64,000 bases of DNA from Pirellulaceae bacterium (GTDB lineage Bacteria > Planctomycetota > Planctomycetia > Pirellulales > Pirellulaceae): contig BPJV01000013.1 in assembly GCA_026004795.1 (NCBI GenBank), positions 1 through 64,000 of the forward strand, read 5' to 3'. Within the stretch, counting starts at the first letter, position 1; the number at the start of each line of letters is the position of its first letter. Both the position numbers and the translations under genes were made by a program. Shown one piece after another: positions 18,518 through 27,792 of this stretch. The notes under the pieces were generated by a model, which had not been told where the DNA came from, did not search any database, and saw only the letters and a list, made by a program, of their open reading frames with translations.

Positions 18518-20038
18518 TCAAGGAGATGGCGCTGCGGCCAGGCGTGCTGACGGCAGGTAATGCAACTCAGGGATCTCAACGTACCACCGCCATTGAGACT
18601 GGGGAACGTCCCACGGTGGCCATCGGAGAGGTTCACGCTGGGATAACACCCATGTCCTGGTGTCTACACCAGCCTGCTGCCGCGATAAATCGACATTGGG
18701 ATCGACGAACAACTCGGGCTTTCTGCCGTTCAGAGAGGTGAGCACCAAGGCATAGACGGCCGCCGCATGGCCGCTGTTCCGCTCATATTCCTTCCCCAGG
18801 AAATGAGCCAACTGACGGATAAGTTCCGGATCGCGAGCAAAACGCTCGGCCTGCATCGGAGACAGGTACTTCATCAATGGCGCATCGATGACTCTACCAT
18901 TGACCTTATCTTCAATCGCATAACCGATAGCCACCTTTTTACCCCGCAACATCATCCGCCACGCAAAGTAGTGTCCTTGCTCGGTCCACGAGGCATCCCC
19001 CGGATACAAGTGGTGTCGCAATGGCCAAACACAATGAAATGCGACATAAGTAGACATCAAACCAACCGCCAGTCTGCGACAGAGCGGAACTTGTTCGGGC
19101 TGTCTCTCCTGCCGCCATCTGTCGGTGATGGGAGCCGTGGGCTTTCCCACGAGCCGAAATGCTAGAGATAACGTTCTCACTGGCCAGTCTGGTGCAAAAA
19201 ATATCGTGGTCGCCAAAATCATCATCCAGGGAAAAATGTGAATGTTGAATAAATAGGCATTGGCGCAATGAAAGATGATGGCTGCCATGAAGGCAGGCTT
19301 GCGCATTGCCTTGCTGAGCAGGGCAGGCACTATCAGCAGATCGAAAAGCATACTCACCCAGGCAAGAACCATGGCGGTGGTGGGACTGGCAAGCCAGGCC
19401 CCAACCACAGGCAGATGCGATTTCGTTGCCAGCATCATCGATAAGGGAAACCCCAGCAACCATTCGCCGTCGATCTTCGCGACTCCACCGAAAAAATACG
19501 GCAAGCCGACATGGAAGCGCAGCATCCACAATGTCCAATTCGGTATGCCGGCCTCCGTGCCGCCACGCCACCAGGCATCGACGGCCCAACAGTTGTTCAA
19601 GGGCATCCAGGGCAACCACCAACTTATCAGCAGAATCAGGTAGTAGTGGTTCTGATAGTTGGCTCGGTCCAGCAAAAAGACATAGGTGAATCCCACGGCC
19701 AGAAGGGCGGCGGCCACGCGGTAAGCTAACCCCAGGGCTACCATCAGTGACAGGACAAGCAACCCGGCAAAATGCCCTACCATGGCCTCTCCTGGCCATG
19801 GCTGCACCCACCCGAATCCCGGATAGGTGAAATGGAATTCTGGCACGATGTACCACGCATGCACGCGTCCTGACACCAGGTAATCGGCAGCCCATTTCGC
19901 CATCAGCAGCCCAAAAGCGATACGGAAAAAAACGCCGCTATAGGCTGGCCGCAAGGTGTAGGCGTAGGAGCACCATCGCGCCAAAACCTTCTCCCCGAGC
20001 GAAGCATTTCGACGGCGGCGCTCGCCGGCTGTTGTCAT
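18518..20038 (-). CDS. HTTM-domain (vitamin K carboxylase-like) membrane protein
   Basis: A 506-residue polytopic membrane protein. The N-terminal two thirds have about eight hydrophobic segments, with the pattern RIAFGLLMAKWAADYL, DRANYQNHYYLILLISWWLP, GVAKIDGEWLLG and FHCANAYLFNIHIFPWMMIL. This matches the HTTM domain shared by bacterial relatives of vitamin K-dependent gamma-carboxylase. The soluble C-terminal region (RMMLRGKKVAIGYAIEDK onward) is also typical. In bacteria the family rarely has proven carboxylase activity. The ATG at 20038 is preferred over an upstream one at 20071 because of GGGGAT spacing. It is probably co-transcribed with the phosphoesterase. Confidence 0.85.
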   Translation of the reverse strand: MTTAGERRRRNASLGEKVLARWCSYAYTLRPAYSGVFFRIAFGLLMAKWAADYLVSGRVHAWYIVPEFHFTYPGFGWVQPWPGEAMVGHFAGLLVLSLMVALGLAYRVAAALLAVGFTYVFLLDRANYQNHYYLILLISWWLPWMPLNNCWAVDAWWRGGTEAGIPNWTLWMLRFHVGLPYFFGGVAKIDGEWLLGFPLSMMLATKSHLPVVGAWLASPTTAMVLAWVSMLFDLLIVPALLSKAMRKPAFMAAIIFHCANAYLFNIHIFPWMMILATTIFFAPDWPVRTLSLAFRLVGKPTAPITDRWRQERQPEQVPLCRRLAVGLMSTYVAFHCVWPLRHHLYPGDASWTEQGHYFAWRMMLRGKKVAIGYAIEDKVNGRVIDAPLMKYLSPMQAERFARDPELIRQLAHFLGKEYERNSGHAAAVYALVLTSLNGRKPELFVDPNVDLSRQQAGVDTRTWVLSQREPLRWPPWDVPQSQWRWYVEIPELHYLPSARLAAAPSP

Positions 20039-20620
20039 GGTGGATCCCCGTCGTAACACGGTGAAGCACACTTGGCATGCTTACGAACGCATCCGACCGC
20101 CGAGTCGAAAGGACAACTCTTTGGTCTGCCTCGTGGCCTTTATTCCCACTATCCCCAATTCCATTCCAGGGGGCCACACTGAGCGGTTCTGATTCCGCAC
20201 CGACCTCAGGGAACGGGAGAACGCTTGTCCGCACAAATCGCGACGCAGGCCACTCACCACACGTTGGACCAGCCGCCAGCACTCGCCGGAGCCACGGATG
20301 CGACGCCCTCTGGATTTCCATCTCGATCTGCGTTTCCTGCGCCTGGCGGCTATTGTAGCGTCGAGCAGCATCCGCTAATGAAGGGCTTCTAAATACTGCG
20401 CTAAGAATAGATGAAGAGCTTTTTGTCGAATTCACTCTTCATTTATGGAGTATTTTTCTTAATGAAATATTTTCCTGAAAAGACTCCTGGGTTCTTGAGT
20501 GCCGCGTTAGAATCCTGATCAGTTGCTCAGCGGTGCGAAGCAAGTGTGGGAAGCCAGTCGTTCCGGCAGGCCGTCGCCTCCGCGTGAGTTGGTAGATCTC
20601 AAGTGATCAGGAGGAAGATG
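20039..20620. other. Intergenic region with AT-rich promoter-like island
   Basis: About 580 bases between divergent genes. Bases 20385-20490 are markedly AT-rich (runs such as TATTTTTCTTAATGAAATAT) compared with the GC-rich surroundings, consistent with a promoter for the DUF1559 gene at 20621. I cannot assign -35 and -10 boxes with confidence. No gene is supported. Confidence 0.5.
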
Positions 20621-21685
20621 ATGAGAAGAGCGCAGACAGCACAGCGTGGCTTCACGTTGGTCGAATTATTGGTGGTGATTGCCATCATTGGCATCCTCGT
20701 GGGGCTACTGCTGCCGGCAGTCCAAGCGGCCAGAGAAGCCGCGCGACGCATGCAATGCAGTAACAACGTCAAGCAGTTGGGGTTGGCCCTGCACAATTAC
20801 GAAGCAACCTACAAGCGGCTGCCGGTGGCGATCTGGGGAGAGAACCCCAGAAACAACTTCAACGGCGGCAGCAGTTCGTTCGACGATGATGGTTACGGCT
20901 GGATGGTCTCCATCTTGCCCTTTGTCGAACAGAACAATCTTTACAATCAACTTGCCAGTCAAGGCCAGGGGACGAACTGGGCTCTGGGGACTCCGGGAGC
21001 CATTCAGCTCTACTGGGAGGCCCATCGCAGCGGTGACTGGGCTCCACCCATCCCCGGTGGCGAAACGGTGATCTCGTTTTATCGTTGTCCCTCATCGGGG
21101 ATGCCAGAAAGGGTTCCACAAACGTTCAACATCCCCGGTACGGTGGGTGGACCGCCGCCGATCGAGCACGAGTGGGCAGCAGGTTACGCGACAACCAGTT
21201 ACAAGGCGGCTGGCGGAAGTTGCTACGGCGACGACGGCATGATGCACAAACTGTGGGAGGATCCCGGTATCGGTCGCACTTTTGGCATGGTCACCGACGG
21301 GCTGAGCAACACGCTGCTGGTTGCCGAGTCAGATTACGTCACCTTTTCTAGCGGAGCGCGCGGCTACAACGGCGATCTCCCTGTCCCTTTTGATGCTTTT
21401 GGGGACCCGGAGCCAGAGGACTGGCCGGTGTGGATCGGTGGCGCGGGAACTGACGAGGGAGTGCGCATCAATGGCCGCACCAATTCGCCGATCAACTGCC
21501 GTTGCTCACCCACCCAGATGGTCCGGGCCATCAATGACGACTGCGCCTTCAGTTGGCATGCCGGTGGATGCACCATTGCAATGGCCGATGGTTCGGTGCA
21601 CTTCCTGAGTGAGAATCTCGATTCCCAAACTTGGTGCAACATGAACTCTATGCGCGATGGCCAAGTACTCGGTGAGTGGCAGTAA
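20621..21685 (+). CDS. DUF1559 protein with type IV prepilin-like leader
   Basis: A 354-residue protein. The leader RGFTLVELLVVIAIIG is a class III signal with the G-F cleavage site, a glutamate at +5 and a hydrophobic helix. It is followed by [19 protein letters not shown] and LHNYEATYKRLP, the hallmark start of DUF1559. The C-terminus has HAGGCTIAMADGSVHF, the H-x9-DG motif of the family. AGGAGG at 20609-20614 lies six bases before the ATG at 20621; the ATG at 20618 is only three bases away. The family is massively expanded in planctomycetes and thought to be secreted or surface-displayed. A small lipoprotein gene follows, the usual pairing. Confidence 0.95.
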   Translation: MRRAQTAQRGFTLVELLVVIAIIGILVGLLLPAVQAAREAARRMQCSNNVKQLGLALHNYEATYKRLPVAIWGENPRNNFNGGSSSFDDDGYGWMVSILPFVEQNNLYNQLASQGQGTNWALGTPGAIQLYWEAHRSGDWAPPIPGGETVISFYRCPSSGMPERVPQTFNIPGTVGGPPPIEHEWAAGYATTSYKAAGGSCYGDDGMMHKLWEDPGIGRTFGMVTDGLSNTLLVAESDYVTFSSGARGYNGDLPVPFDAFGDPEPEDWPVWIGGAGTDEGVRINGRTNSPINCRCSPTQMVRAINDDCAFSWHAGGCTIAMADGSVHFLSENLDSQTWCNMNSMRDGQVLGEWQ

Positions 21686-21840
21686 ACGGAGGACCGGCAC
21701 ATATCCGCCCGCTCACCTTCGTGGCGATGGAGGTGGGTGGAGGAGCAGGCCAGCTGAGCAGGGGGCGTGGCAGCCGAGCGCCACGTGGGAAACCGCTAGG
21801 AGGCATCGTTTCGCGAGCTGAAGAAGGAGTGTATCCGGTC

Positions 21841-22308
21841 ATGTATCGTCGAATTATTTTCGCGTGTGGAGGTCTTCTGCTGATGGGGCTGACGGGGTGC
21901 GCCGGCGACGGCGATTTCCCCACGGCCCCAGTGACCGGCCAAGTGCTGTGCCAAGGGCAACCCGTTCCGCACGCGATGGTGTATTTTGAACCGTTGCGGA
22001 CAGGGAAATCGGCCCTCGTGGGCAAGCCCGCCTTTGCCATGGCTGATGAAAATGGCAACTTCGTGCTGGGAACCTACTCTCTGGATGATGGGGCAGTCAT
22101 CGGCCGCCATCGCGTCCGTGTGGACCCACCACCCCCAGGAAAAAATTCCCCCGGATGGACTTGCCCATGCGAGATGGATTCCAACAAGGACGTGATGCAA
22201 GTGGAGGTCATCGACGGTGAAAACAATTTCGTCATCGAACTCCCCAAAGCTTCCCGGCGCAGTCGTCGCTCCTTCGACGACGAGGACGAAGGAGAAGGGG
22301 ACGACTGA
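21841..22308 (+). CDS. Small lipoprotein paired with the DUF1559 protein
   Basis: A 155-residue protein with a lipoprotein signal (LLLMGLTGC, lipobox cysteine at residue 19). The body contains PVTGQVLCQGQPVPHAMVYFEP and GNFVLGTYSLDDGAVIGRHRVRV, the carboxypeptidase-regulatory-like beta-sandwich seen in the lipoproteins that follow DUF1559 genes in planctomycetes. The tail is strongly charged (DDEDEGEGDD). GAAGGAG lies about 12 bases upstream of the ATG. It is 155 bases downstream of the DUF1559 gene and probably co-expressed. A role in anchoring or displaying the pseudopilin is inference. Confidence 0.85.
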   Translation: MYRRIIFACGGLLLMGLTGCAGDGDFPTAPVTGQVLCQGQPVPHAMVYFEPLRTGKSALVGKPAFAMADENGNFVLGTYSLDDGAVIGRHRVRVDPPPPGKNSPGWTCPCEMDSNKDVMQVEVIDGENNFVIELPKASRRSRRSFDDEDEGEGDD

Positions 22309-22412
22309 CATCGAGGTAATCTCACGTACCGCTTCATCGCTTGAATCGGTTCCATCGGTGCCCAGGGCTCGATCTCAGTCCCCATGCTAGGGAGCAAATG
22401 GGCGAGCGTCCT

Positions 22413-22727
22413 CTACTCGAGCATGCTCGCCAGGCGATCCAATGCGACCATCAATTGGTTCCATTCCACCAGCAATTCGAACGTATCGAATTGCGCGGCA
22501 TCGGGCCGGTCAAAGCCGATTTCACTAATGTGGAGCGTATTTCCCAGGACCATGATTCCTTGGAGGACGCCGAGTTCCGACTTTTCTTGCGGGGTTAACT
22601 CATCCTCTTCGTACACGGGCACGACTTGCTGCATCGTACGATGGATCACCCACAGCGCCGCCTTGTCGGCTTCGTCGGCGTCGACGACCATCCGCACATT
22701 TCCAGATTGGACATAATATTTCGCCAT
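22413..22727 (-). CDS. Conserved small planctomycete protein, function unknown
   Basis: A 104-residue soluble protein starting MAKYYVQSGNVRMVVDA, with DEADKAALWVIH, a conserved-looking stretch VLGNTLHISEIGFDRPDAAQFDT and a helical C-terminus (LLVEWNQLMVALDRLASMLE). There is no signal peptide or membrane segment. AAGGGAG nine bases upstream supports the start. The overall look recalls small hypothetical proteins common in this phylum; I know of no assigned function. Confidence 0.75.
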   Translation of the reverse strand: MAKYYVQSGNVRMVVDADEADKAALWVIHRTMQQVVPVYEEDELTPQEKSELGVLQGIMVLGNTLHISEIGFDRPDAAQFDTFELLVEWNQLMVALDRLASMLE

Positions 22728-23371
22728 TGGTAACTCCCTTGATGACTTGCGATTCCTATTGAGCTCCTATGCTGCCCCCGACACGGGCGGTAGCGACGGA
22801 TCGTCAGGATTGTCTGAGCGACAGGCCGGTTGGACTGAGCTTCCTCGCCTCCGACAGTTGTATCATCGCTGGGCGGTGGACAACTTTGGTCCCAGGCAAC
22901 CAACCAATTTTGGTTTATCCTCGATGATCTGGTGCTCGGAGCGGGAAAAAACTGGCTTCGTTTGGGAAACTTTCTGCCACCCTCGGGGGTTAGAACGAGG
23001 TAGAGGGACCGTCTGCGCGTTGGATTTTCCGATCTGCAGCGGTGGCCGCTGGAACCGAGGTCCGGAGTGGCCAGAAATCCTGTTTTTCTGGCGGCCAGTA
23101 GGCGTTACTGCTGACGGACAGGCCGAAGGAAACTAGACTAAAGCGGAGGTCGAGTTGTAGGCTTCCCCTTTCGTCGCGGTTTATCCGCCCTCCCCCTGAG
23201 TCACCCATGCATTTTATCTTACCAGTTGACCTTGCCAGTTGACTTTGTTCCCTCTGCCGAGAAATCGGATGCCACGATCAGGGCTGCCGTTGATCCAGAA
23301 CGGACGGGAACGCAGTTCAAGGTGCTCTGGAAACAATCGTTTTCATCATTGATTCTTCGGAGAACCTATTC
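22728..23371. other. Intergenic region, nothing recognised
   Basis: About 640 bases between divergent genes. A 9-base direct repeat CCAGTTGAC occurs at 23222-23230 and 23235-23243, upstream of the exporter operon, and could be part of its promoter (each copy contains TTGAC). No gene is supported. Confidence 0.45.
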
Positions 23372-25210
23372 ATGCCGGCACGAACAAACCGTGTGCGTCG
23401 CGGCGGTCGCATCTTGTTGATTGCGGCCGCATTGTTGGCCGTCGGAGGCGGCGTCGCTTGGTTGAGCTATGGACTGCTAGGATTGGGCAGCAGCAATCGC
23501 CAGGAGGACATCATCACCGCAACGGCGACTCGTGGCCCTTTTGATCATATTGTCCTCGAGCAGGGGGAGGTGGAGAGCAGCAGCAACATCGACGTCATTT
23601 GCGAGGTCAAGTCAACTGGCGGCGGCGGTGGTGGCGGGATCCCCATCCTATGGGTGATCGAGGAAGGAACTTATGTCAAGAAAGGGGACAAGCTGGTCGA
23701 GCTTGATGCGTCGGCGTTGGAGAATCAGTTAAAGACGCAGAAGATCGCCGTCGCCAGTGCCGAGGCCGCCGTCATCAGTTCTGAAGCGACGGTACGCACC
23801 GCTGAAATTGCTTTGCAAGAGTACCTCGAGGGCACCTACTTGTCCGAGCGCAAGACCATTCTTTCGGAGGTAGCATTGGCAGAGCAGGAGCTGCGCAAGG
23901 CAGAACTCAATTTGGCCAGCGCGCAACGGTTGGCCGCCAAAGGCGTCATCAAGGGGCTGCAGATCGAGGCCGAACAATTCGCGGTCGAGAATGCCCGCAA
24001 TAAGCTCGAGGCAGCTCAAGCTCGATTGAAAGTACTGGACGAACTGACCAAAGAAAAGAATCGCGTCCAGTTGGAGAGCGATATCGAAGCGGCGAAGGCC
24101 AAGTGGAAGTCGGACCAAAGCGTGTTGGCGGAAGAGATGGACAAGCTACGGGAGATCGAGGATCAGATCGCCAAGTGCGTGATCCTCTCGCCTGCCGACG
24201 GGGTGGTCGTCTATGCCAATAAGTACAGCAGCCGTGGCGGTGCAGAGTTCGTCGTGGAAGAAGGTGCTGTGGTCCGCGAACGCCAAGTGATCATCAAACT
24301 GCCAGACCCCTCCAAGATGCAGGTCAAGGCGAACGTCAACGAGTCACGGGTAACTCTTATCTCCGAGGGAATGCCCGCCAAAGTACGCTGCTCCGCAGTT
24401 CCTGGAGAAATGCTCGCCCGCGTGAAACGCGTGAACAAGTATGCCGAGCCCGGGAGTTGGTTCAGTTCGTCGATCAAGGAATACGCCACGTTCATCGAGA
24501 TTATCGACCCGCCCCCCGCGCTGCGGACGGGAATGACGGCAGAGGTTCAGATTTTCGTCAACCAGATTCCTGATGCTCTACAAATCCCAGTCCATGGCGT
24601 TTATGAGTATCGTGGGCACCACTTCTGCCTGAAAAAAAAACCTGAGGGGGGATGGGAGACGGTGGAGATCAAGATCGGCGCTACCAATGACAAGATGGTG
24701 ACGATCGAGGAAGGATTGCAGGAGGGGGATCAGGTCGCCTTAAACCCCCGTAGCTTCCTTCACCTGATGAATCTTCCCGATGTCGAGGAAGTGACTGATC
24801 GAGAAAAAATCTTGGCGATCAGCCAGTCGGGTACTCGGCCCGGCAACGGCAATGCCCAGGACGGGCCAAGCGGCCGAAATCGAGCTGGTGGTCCGCCTGC
24901 CGCGGAGGGAGATGCCGGCAGCCCCAGTGGACCTGGGGGACCAAGTCGCGGAGCCATGGACCCCACGGCAATCGTGGATCGAATCTTCGCCAACGCCGAT
25001 GCCAATGGGGACGGTACCATCGGCAGCGATGAGGTGGGGGCGTTGGACGAACGAATGAAAGACAGGGTCGCCGAATACGATACCAATGGAGACGGAGCGC
25101 TTAGTCGGGGTGAAGTGCTGTCTGGCCTGCGCCGCCGCATGCAAATGGGAGGTGGGCCTGGGGGCGGCCCCGGTGGTGGCCCTCGACGCGGACCGCCGGG
25201 TGGTGAATGA
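23372..25210 (+). CDS. MacA-like periplasmic adaptor with C-terminal EF-hands
   Basis: A 612-residue membrane fusion protein. An N-terminal transmembrane anchor (LLIAAALLAVGGGVAWLSYG) precedes a barrel-sandwich half, a long coiled coil at roughly residues 115-265 and the returning half with ILSPADGVVVYANKY. A beta-barrel and membrane-proximal domain end near residue 480. After a Gly/Pro-rich linker come two canonical EF-hand loops, DANGDGTIGSDE at residue 543 and DTNGDGALSRGE at 570, then a Gly/Pro tail. CGGAGA before the ATG supports the start. The ATPase and permease genes follow, so this is the adaptor of a MacAB-type exporter. The EF-hand pair is unusual for this family. A nine-A run at 24632-24640 lies inside the gene. 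Confidence 0.9.
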   Translation: MPARTNRVRRGGRILLIAAALLAVGGGVAWLSYGLLGLGSSNRQEDIITATATRGPFDHIVLEQGEVESSSNIDVICEVKSTGGGGGGGIPILWVIEEGTYVKKGDKLVELDASALENQLKTQKIAVASAEAAVISSEATVRTAEIALQEYLEGTYLSERKTILSEVALAEQELRKAELNLASAQRLAAKGVIKGLQIEAEQFAVENARNKLEAAQARLKVLDELTKEKNRVQLESDIEAAKAKWKSDQSVLAEEMDKLREIEDQIAKCVILSPADGVVVYANKYSSRGGAEFVVEEGAVVRERQVIIKLPDPSKMQVKANVNESRVTLISEGMPAKVRCSAVPGEMLARVKRVNKYAEPGSWFSSSIKEYATFIEIIDPPPALRTGMTAEVQIFVNQIPDALQIPVHGVYEYRGHHFCLKKKPEGGWETVEIKIGATNDKMVTIEEGLQEGDQVALNPRSFLHLMNLPDVEEVTDREKILAISQSGTRPGNGNAQDGPSGRNRAGGPPAAEGDAGSPSGPGGPSRGAMDPTAIVDRIFANADANGDGTIGSDEVGALDERMKDRVAEYDTNGDGALSRGEVLSGLRRRMQMGGGPGGGPGGGPRRGPPGGE

Positions 25211-25288
25211 TTCTTTTCGCTCCTCACGAACAGAGGCCCTCTGTTGCAGGATAACCCTTACCAAGTTACCACGGCTCACGGATTTTGC

Positions 25289-26047
25289 ATGGCTGGAACG
25301 ACCGTCAAGAACGCCTGTAGTATTCGCAATCTGACCAAGGAATACGTGCTGAAGAGCGAAACGGTGCGCGCCCTGCGCGGCGTTTCGTTTGATGTTCCCG
25401 AGGGCGATTACGTGGCGATCATGGGGCCATCGGGTTCTGGCAAAAGCACACTGTTGAACCTCCTCGGCTGCCTCGATCAGGCAACCTCCGGCGAGCTGTA
25501 TCTGGGAGAGGACAATGTGTCGTTGATGACCGATGATGAACTGGCAGAGATTCGCTCGCGACGCATCGGCTTTGTCTTTCAATCCTACAACCTCATACAG
25601 CAATTGACCGTCGTAGAGAATATCCAGGTACCGCTCTACTACCAAGGAAGGTTGGGTGCCAAGGACCGCCAACGATGCATCGAACTGGCCAAGCGGGTAG
25701 GGTTAGGAAACCGTTTGGACCATCGCCCCACGCAGTTGTCTGGTGGGCAGCAGCAGCGGGTGGCCATCGCCCGCAGCTTGGTCAATGACCCGTACTTTAT
25801 CTTAGCGGACGAGGCAACCGGGAACTTGGACTCCAAGACCACCGCCGAGATCCTCGCCTTGTTTGATGAACTCAACGAGGAAGGGCGCACGATCATTATG
25901 GTGACCCACGAGGATGAAGTGGCGGAACGGGCCAAGCGAGTTATTCGGTTGCGCGATGGTTTGTTGCAGTCCGATGAGCAGAATGCCCCCGAAGATCGTA
26001 AAGCAGCGGCAGAGCGGGCCATGCAGTTGGCAACTGAGGTAGCATAG
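25289..26047 (+). CDS. ABC transporter ATPase, MacB/LolD type
   Basis: A 252-residue nucleotide-binding subunit. Walker A is GPSGSGKST, the signature LSGGQQQRVAIA and Walker B YFILADEATGNLDSK, followed by the switch histidine in VTHEDEVA. The sequence pattern is that of the LolD/MacB/FtsE branch, which powers mechanotransmission across the inner membrane. The ATG at 25289 is used; a TTG at 25244 would add 15 residues. It lies between the adaptor and permease genes and is surely part of the same transporter. Confidence 0.95.
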   Translation: MAGTTVKNACSIRNLTKEYVLKSETVRALRGVSFDVPEGDYVAIMGPSGSGKSTLLNLLGCLDQATSGELYLGEDNVSLMTDDELAEIRSRRIGFVFQSYNLIQQLTVVENIQVPLYYQGRLGAKDRQRCIELAKRVGLGNRLDHRPTQLSGGQQQRVAIARSLVNDPYFILADEATGNLDSKTTAEILALFDELNEEGRTIIMVTHEDEVAERAKRVIRLRDGLLQSDEQNAPEDRKAAAERAMQLATEVA

Positions 26048-26103
26048 ATGCGCCGTCCACCTTGCTTTTCTGGTATCTCTTTCCCACAGTGTCGGATTCC
26101 GCC

Positions 26104-27426
26104 ATGCTGTTTCTTCGCACGTTGAAACTTGGTGTTAAGAGCTTGATGCTCCACCCGCTCCGTTCCCTGTTGACGGTGCTGGGGATCTTCATCGGCGTGG
26201 CAAGCGTGATCTGGTTGCTCGCCATCAGCGAAGGCATCAGTCGTGAAGCGCAACGTCAGATCGAAAGCTTGGGAGCCGACACGATCATGATCCGCTCGGT
26301 GGAACCCCCCAGCGAGAAAATGGCCCCCTCGGGAGTGACGCCTTACGGATTGACCCGTGAAGAATTTGACATGCTGGTGCGAACCATTCCCACCCTGCGC
26401 ACCGCGGTGCCCATTCGTGAAATCAAACGGACCTTCAAGTACAAAGACCGTCAAATCGAAGGACGCTTGGTGGGCAGCACCCCCGACTACGCTGAAGTGA
26501 CTCGCTTGCAAGTAGACCGCGGGCATTTCATCACCGATGCGGAGAATTTTCTGCGAGAACCCGTGTGCGTCTTGGCTTCGGATGTCGCAGCGCGTCTGTT
26601 TCCCTACGAAGATCCGATCGGCAAACGGGTTTATCTCCCCGAACACACCGATTATTACCGCGTGGTGGGAGTGCTCAAGTTCCGCAATGACTCCGCCGCC
26701 ATCGGTGGCTCGATGGAAGCCCAAAGTTTCCGTGATGATATCTACATTCCCATCAAAACGCTGCAACAGCGTATCGGAGATACCGTCGTACGGCGCGCCG
26801 GTGCGTCTTTCAGTGGAGAGCAGATCGAACTCAATCAGATCACGCTCACCGTGCAATCGATCGATGATGTCAAACCAACGGCCGAGCTGGTTCAGGCGGC
26901 TTTGAGCCATCATGATGCTATGGAAGATATTCGCGTCATCGTTCCCCTCGAACTGCTCGAGCAAGCACAAACGACACGGATGATGTTCATGGTCTTCATG
27001 GGATTGGTAGCGGCAATTTCCTTGCTCGTCGGTGGAATTGGCATCATGAACATCATGCTGGCCACGGTAACCGAACGCACCCGTGAGATCGGCATCCGCA
27101 GGGCGTTGGGGGCGAAGCGCCGTGACATCATCTGGCAATTTTTGGTCGAATCGGCGGTGTTGAGTGTCGTGGGAGGAATCACCGGCATCTTAGCCGGCCT
27201 GGCGTGCCGTCCGGTAATCGTCTTGGCCCGCGACTTGATTTCTTCTGCCTATCCGGAGACCATTGCCGCCCTTCCGGAGGTGGTGCGCAATGTGACTCCT
27301 ACCATCGTTCCCATCTCGATTCCCATCGCCTTTTTCATCTCGATTGCGGTGGGCATCATTTTTGGCCTGTTCCCCGCTGTTCGCGCAGCTCAGATGAATC
27401 CCATCGAAGCCCTGCGGCACGAGTAA
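26104..27426 (+). CDS. ABC transporter permease, MacB type
   Basis: A 440-residue permease. The first transmembrane segment (LRSLLTVLGIFIGVASVIWLLA) is followed by a large periplasmic MacB_PCD domain and a C-terminal FtsX domain with three membrane segments. The family marker VGGIGIMNIMLATVTERTRE and IGIRRALGAKRRDI are present. Four transmembrane helices in total match type VII ABC exporters. The ATG at 26104 is used instead of a TTG at 26062. It works with the preceding ATPase and adaptor; the exported substrate cannot be deduced. An outer membrane partner is not in the window. Confidence 0.95.
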   Translation: MLFLRTLKLGVKSLMLHPLRSLLTVLGIFIGVASVIWLLAISEGISREAQRQIESLGADTIMIRSVEPPSEKMAPSGVTPYGLTREEFDMLVRTIPTLRTAVPIREIKRTFKYKDRQIEGRLVGSTPDYAEVTRLQVDRGHFITDAENFLREPVCVLASDVAARLFPYEDPIGKRVYLPEHTDYYRVVGVLKFRNDSAAIGGSMEAQSFRDDIYIPIKTLQQRIGDTVVRRAGASFSGEQIELNQITLTVQSIDDVKPTAELVQAALSHHDAMEDIRVIVPLELLEQAQTTRMMFMVFMGLVAAISLLVGGIGIMNIMLATVTERTREIGIRRALGAKRRDIIWQFLVESAVLSVVGGITGILAGLACRPVIVLARDLISSAYPETIAALPEVVRNVTPTIVPISIPIAFFISIAVGIIFGLFPAVRAAQMNPIEALRHE

Positions 27427-27792
27427 CTCGTTCCCATCCACGGCGCACGGTCCTGGCCCTTCCCGCCGCCGGCACGATATTCCCAAGTCGTCGACTCCTT
27501 CTCCAACCCGGATTGCCGATCGGCTAGGCAGCGAGTGTTTTTTCGCCACCTGGTTGGCACGTCAGGTGAGACCGAGTTGCGCAGCGGTCGACTGCCGACT
27601 GGCCGGCATCCGCTGGGGATCAAGGAACGCCGACCGCTTGCCGACGGCCTGCCGATGGTCAATGGACTACCGGCAGGAGAGGACTTTGGGCTGCAGATTC
27701 GTAGTGGCTTTTCCGGACGAGTGTCCTTCCCAGCCATCGGCCACTTCCGCCGCGAGATGTCTCCAGCTGGTGGGTTGCTATCGGTTCGCTAA
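27427..27792. other. Intergenic gap between convergent genes
   Basis: About 365 bases separate the exporter permease from PEP carboxylase, which converge. No gene or convincing terminator hairpin is seen. Confidence 0.4.

Noticed and set aside
19938..20435. 165-codon minus-strand frame overlapping the HTTM gene start
   Set aside because: Overlaps the real gene in another frame and has no recognisable protein features.
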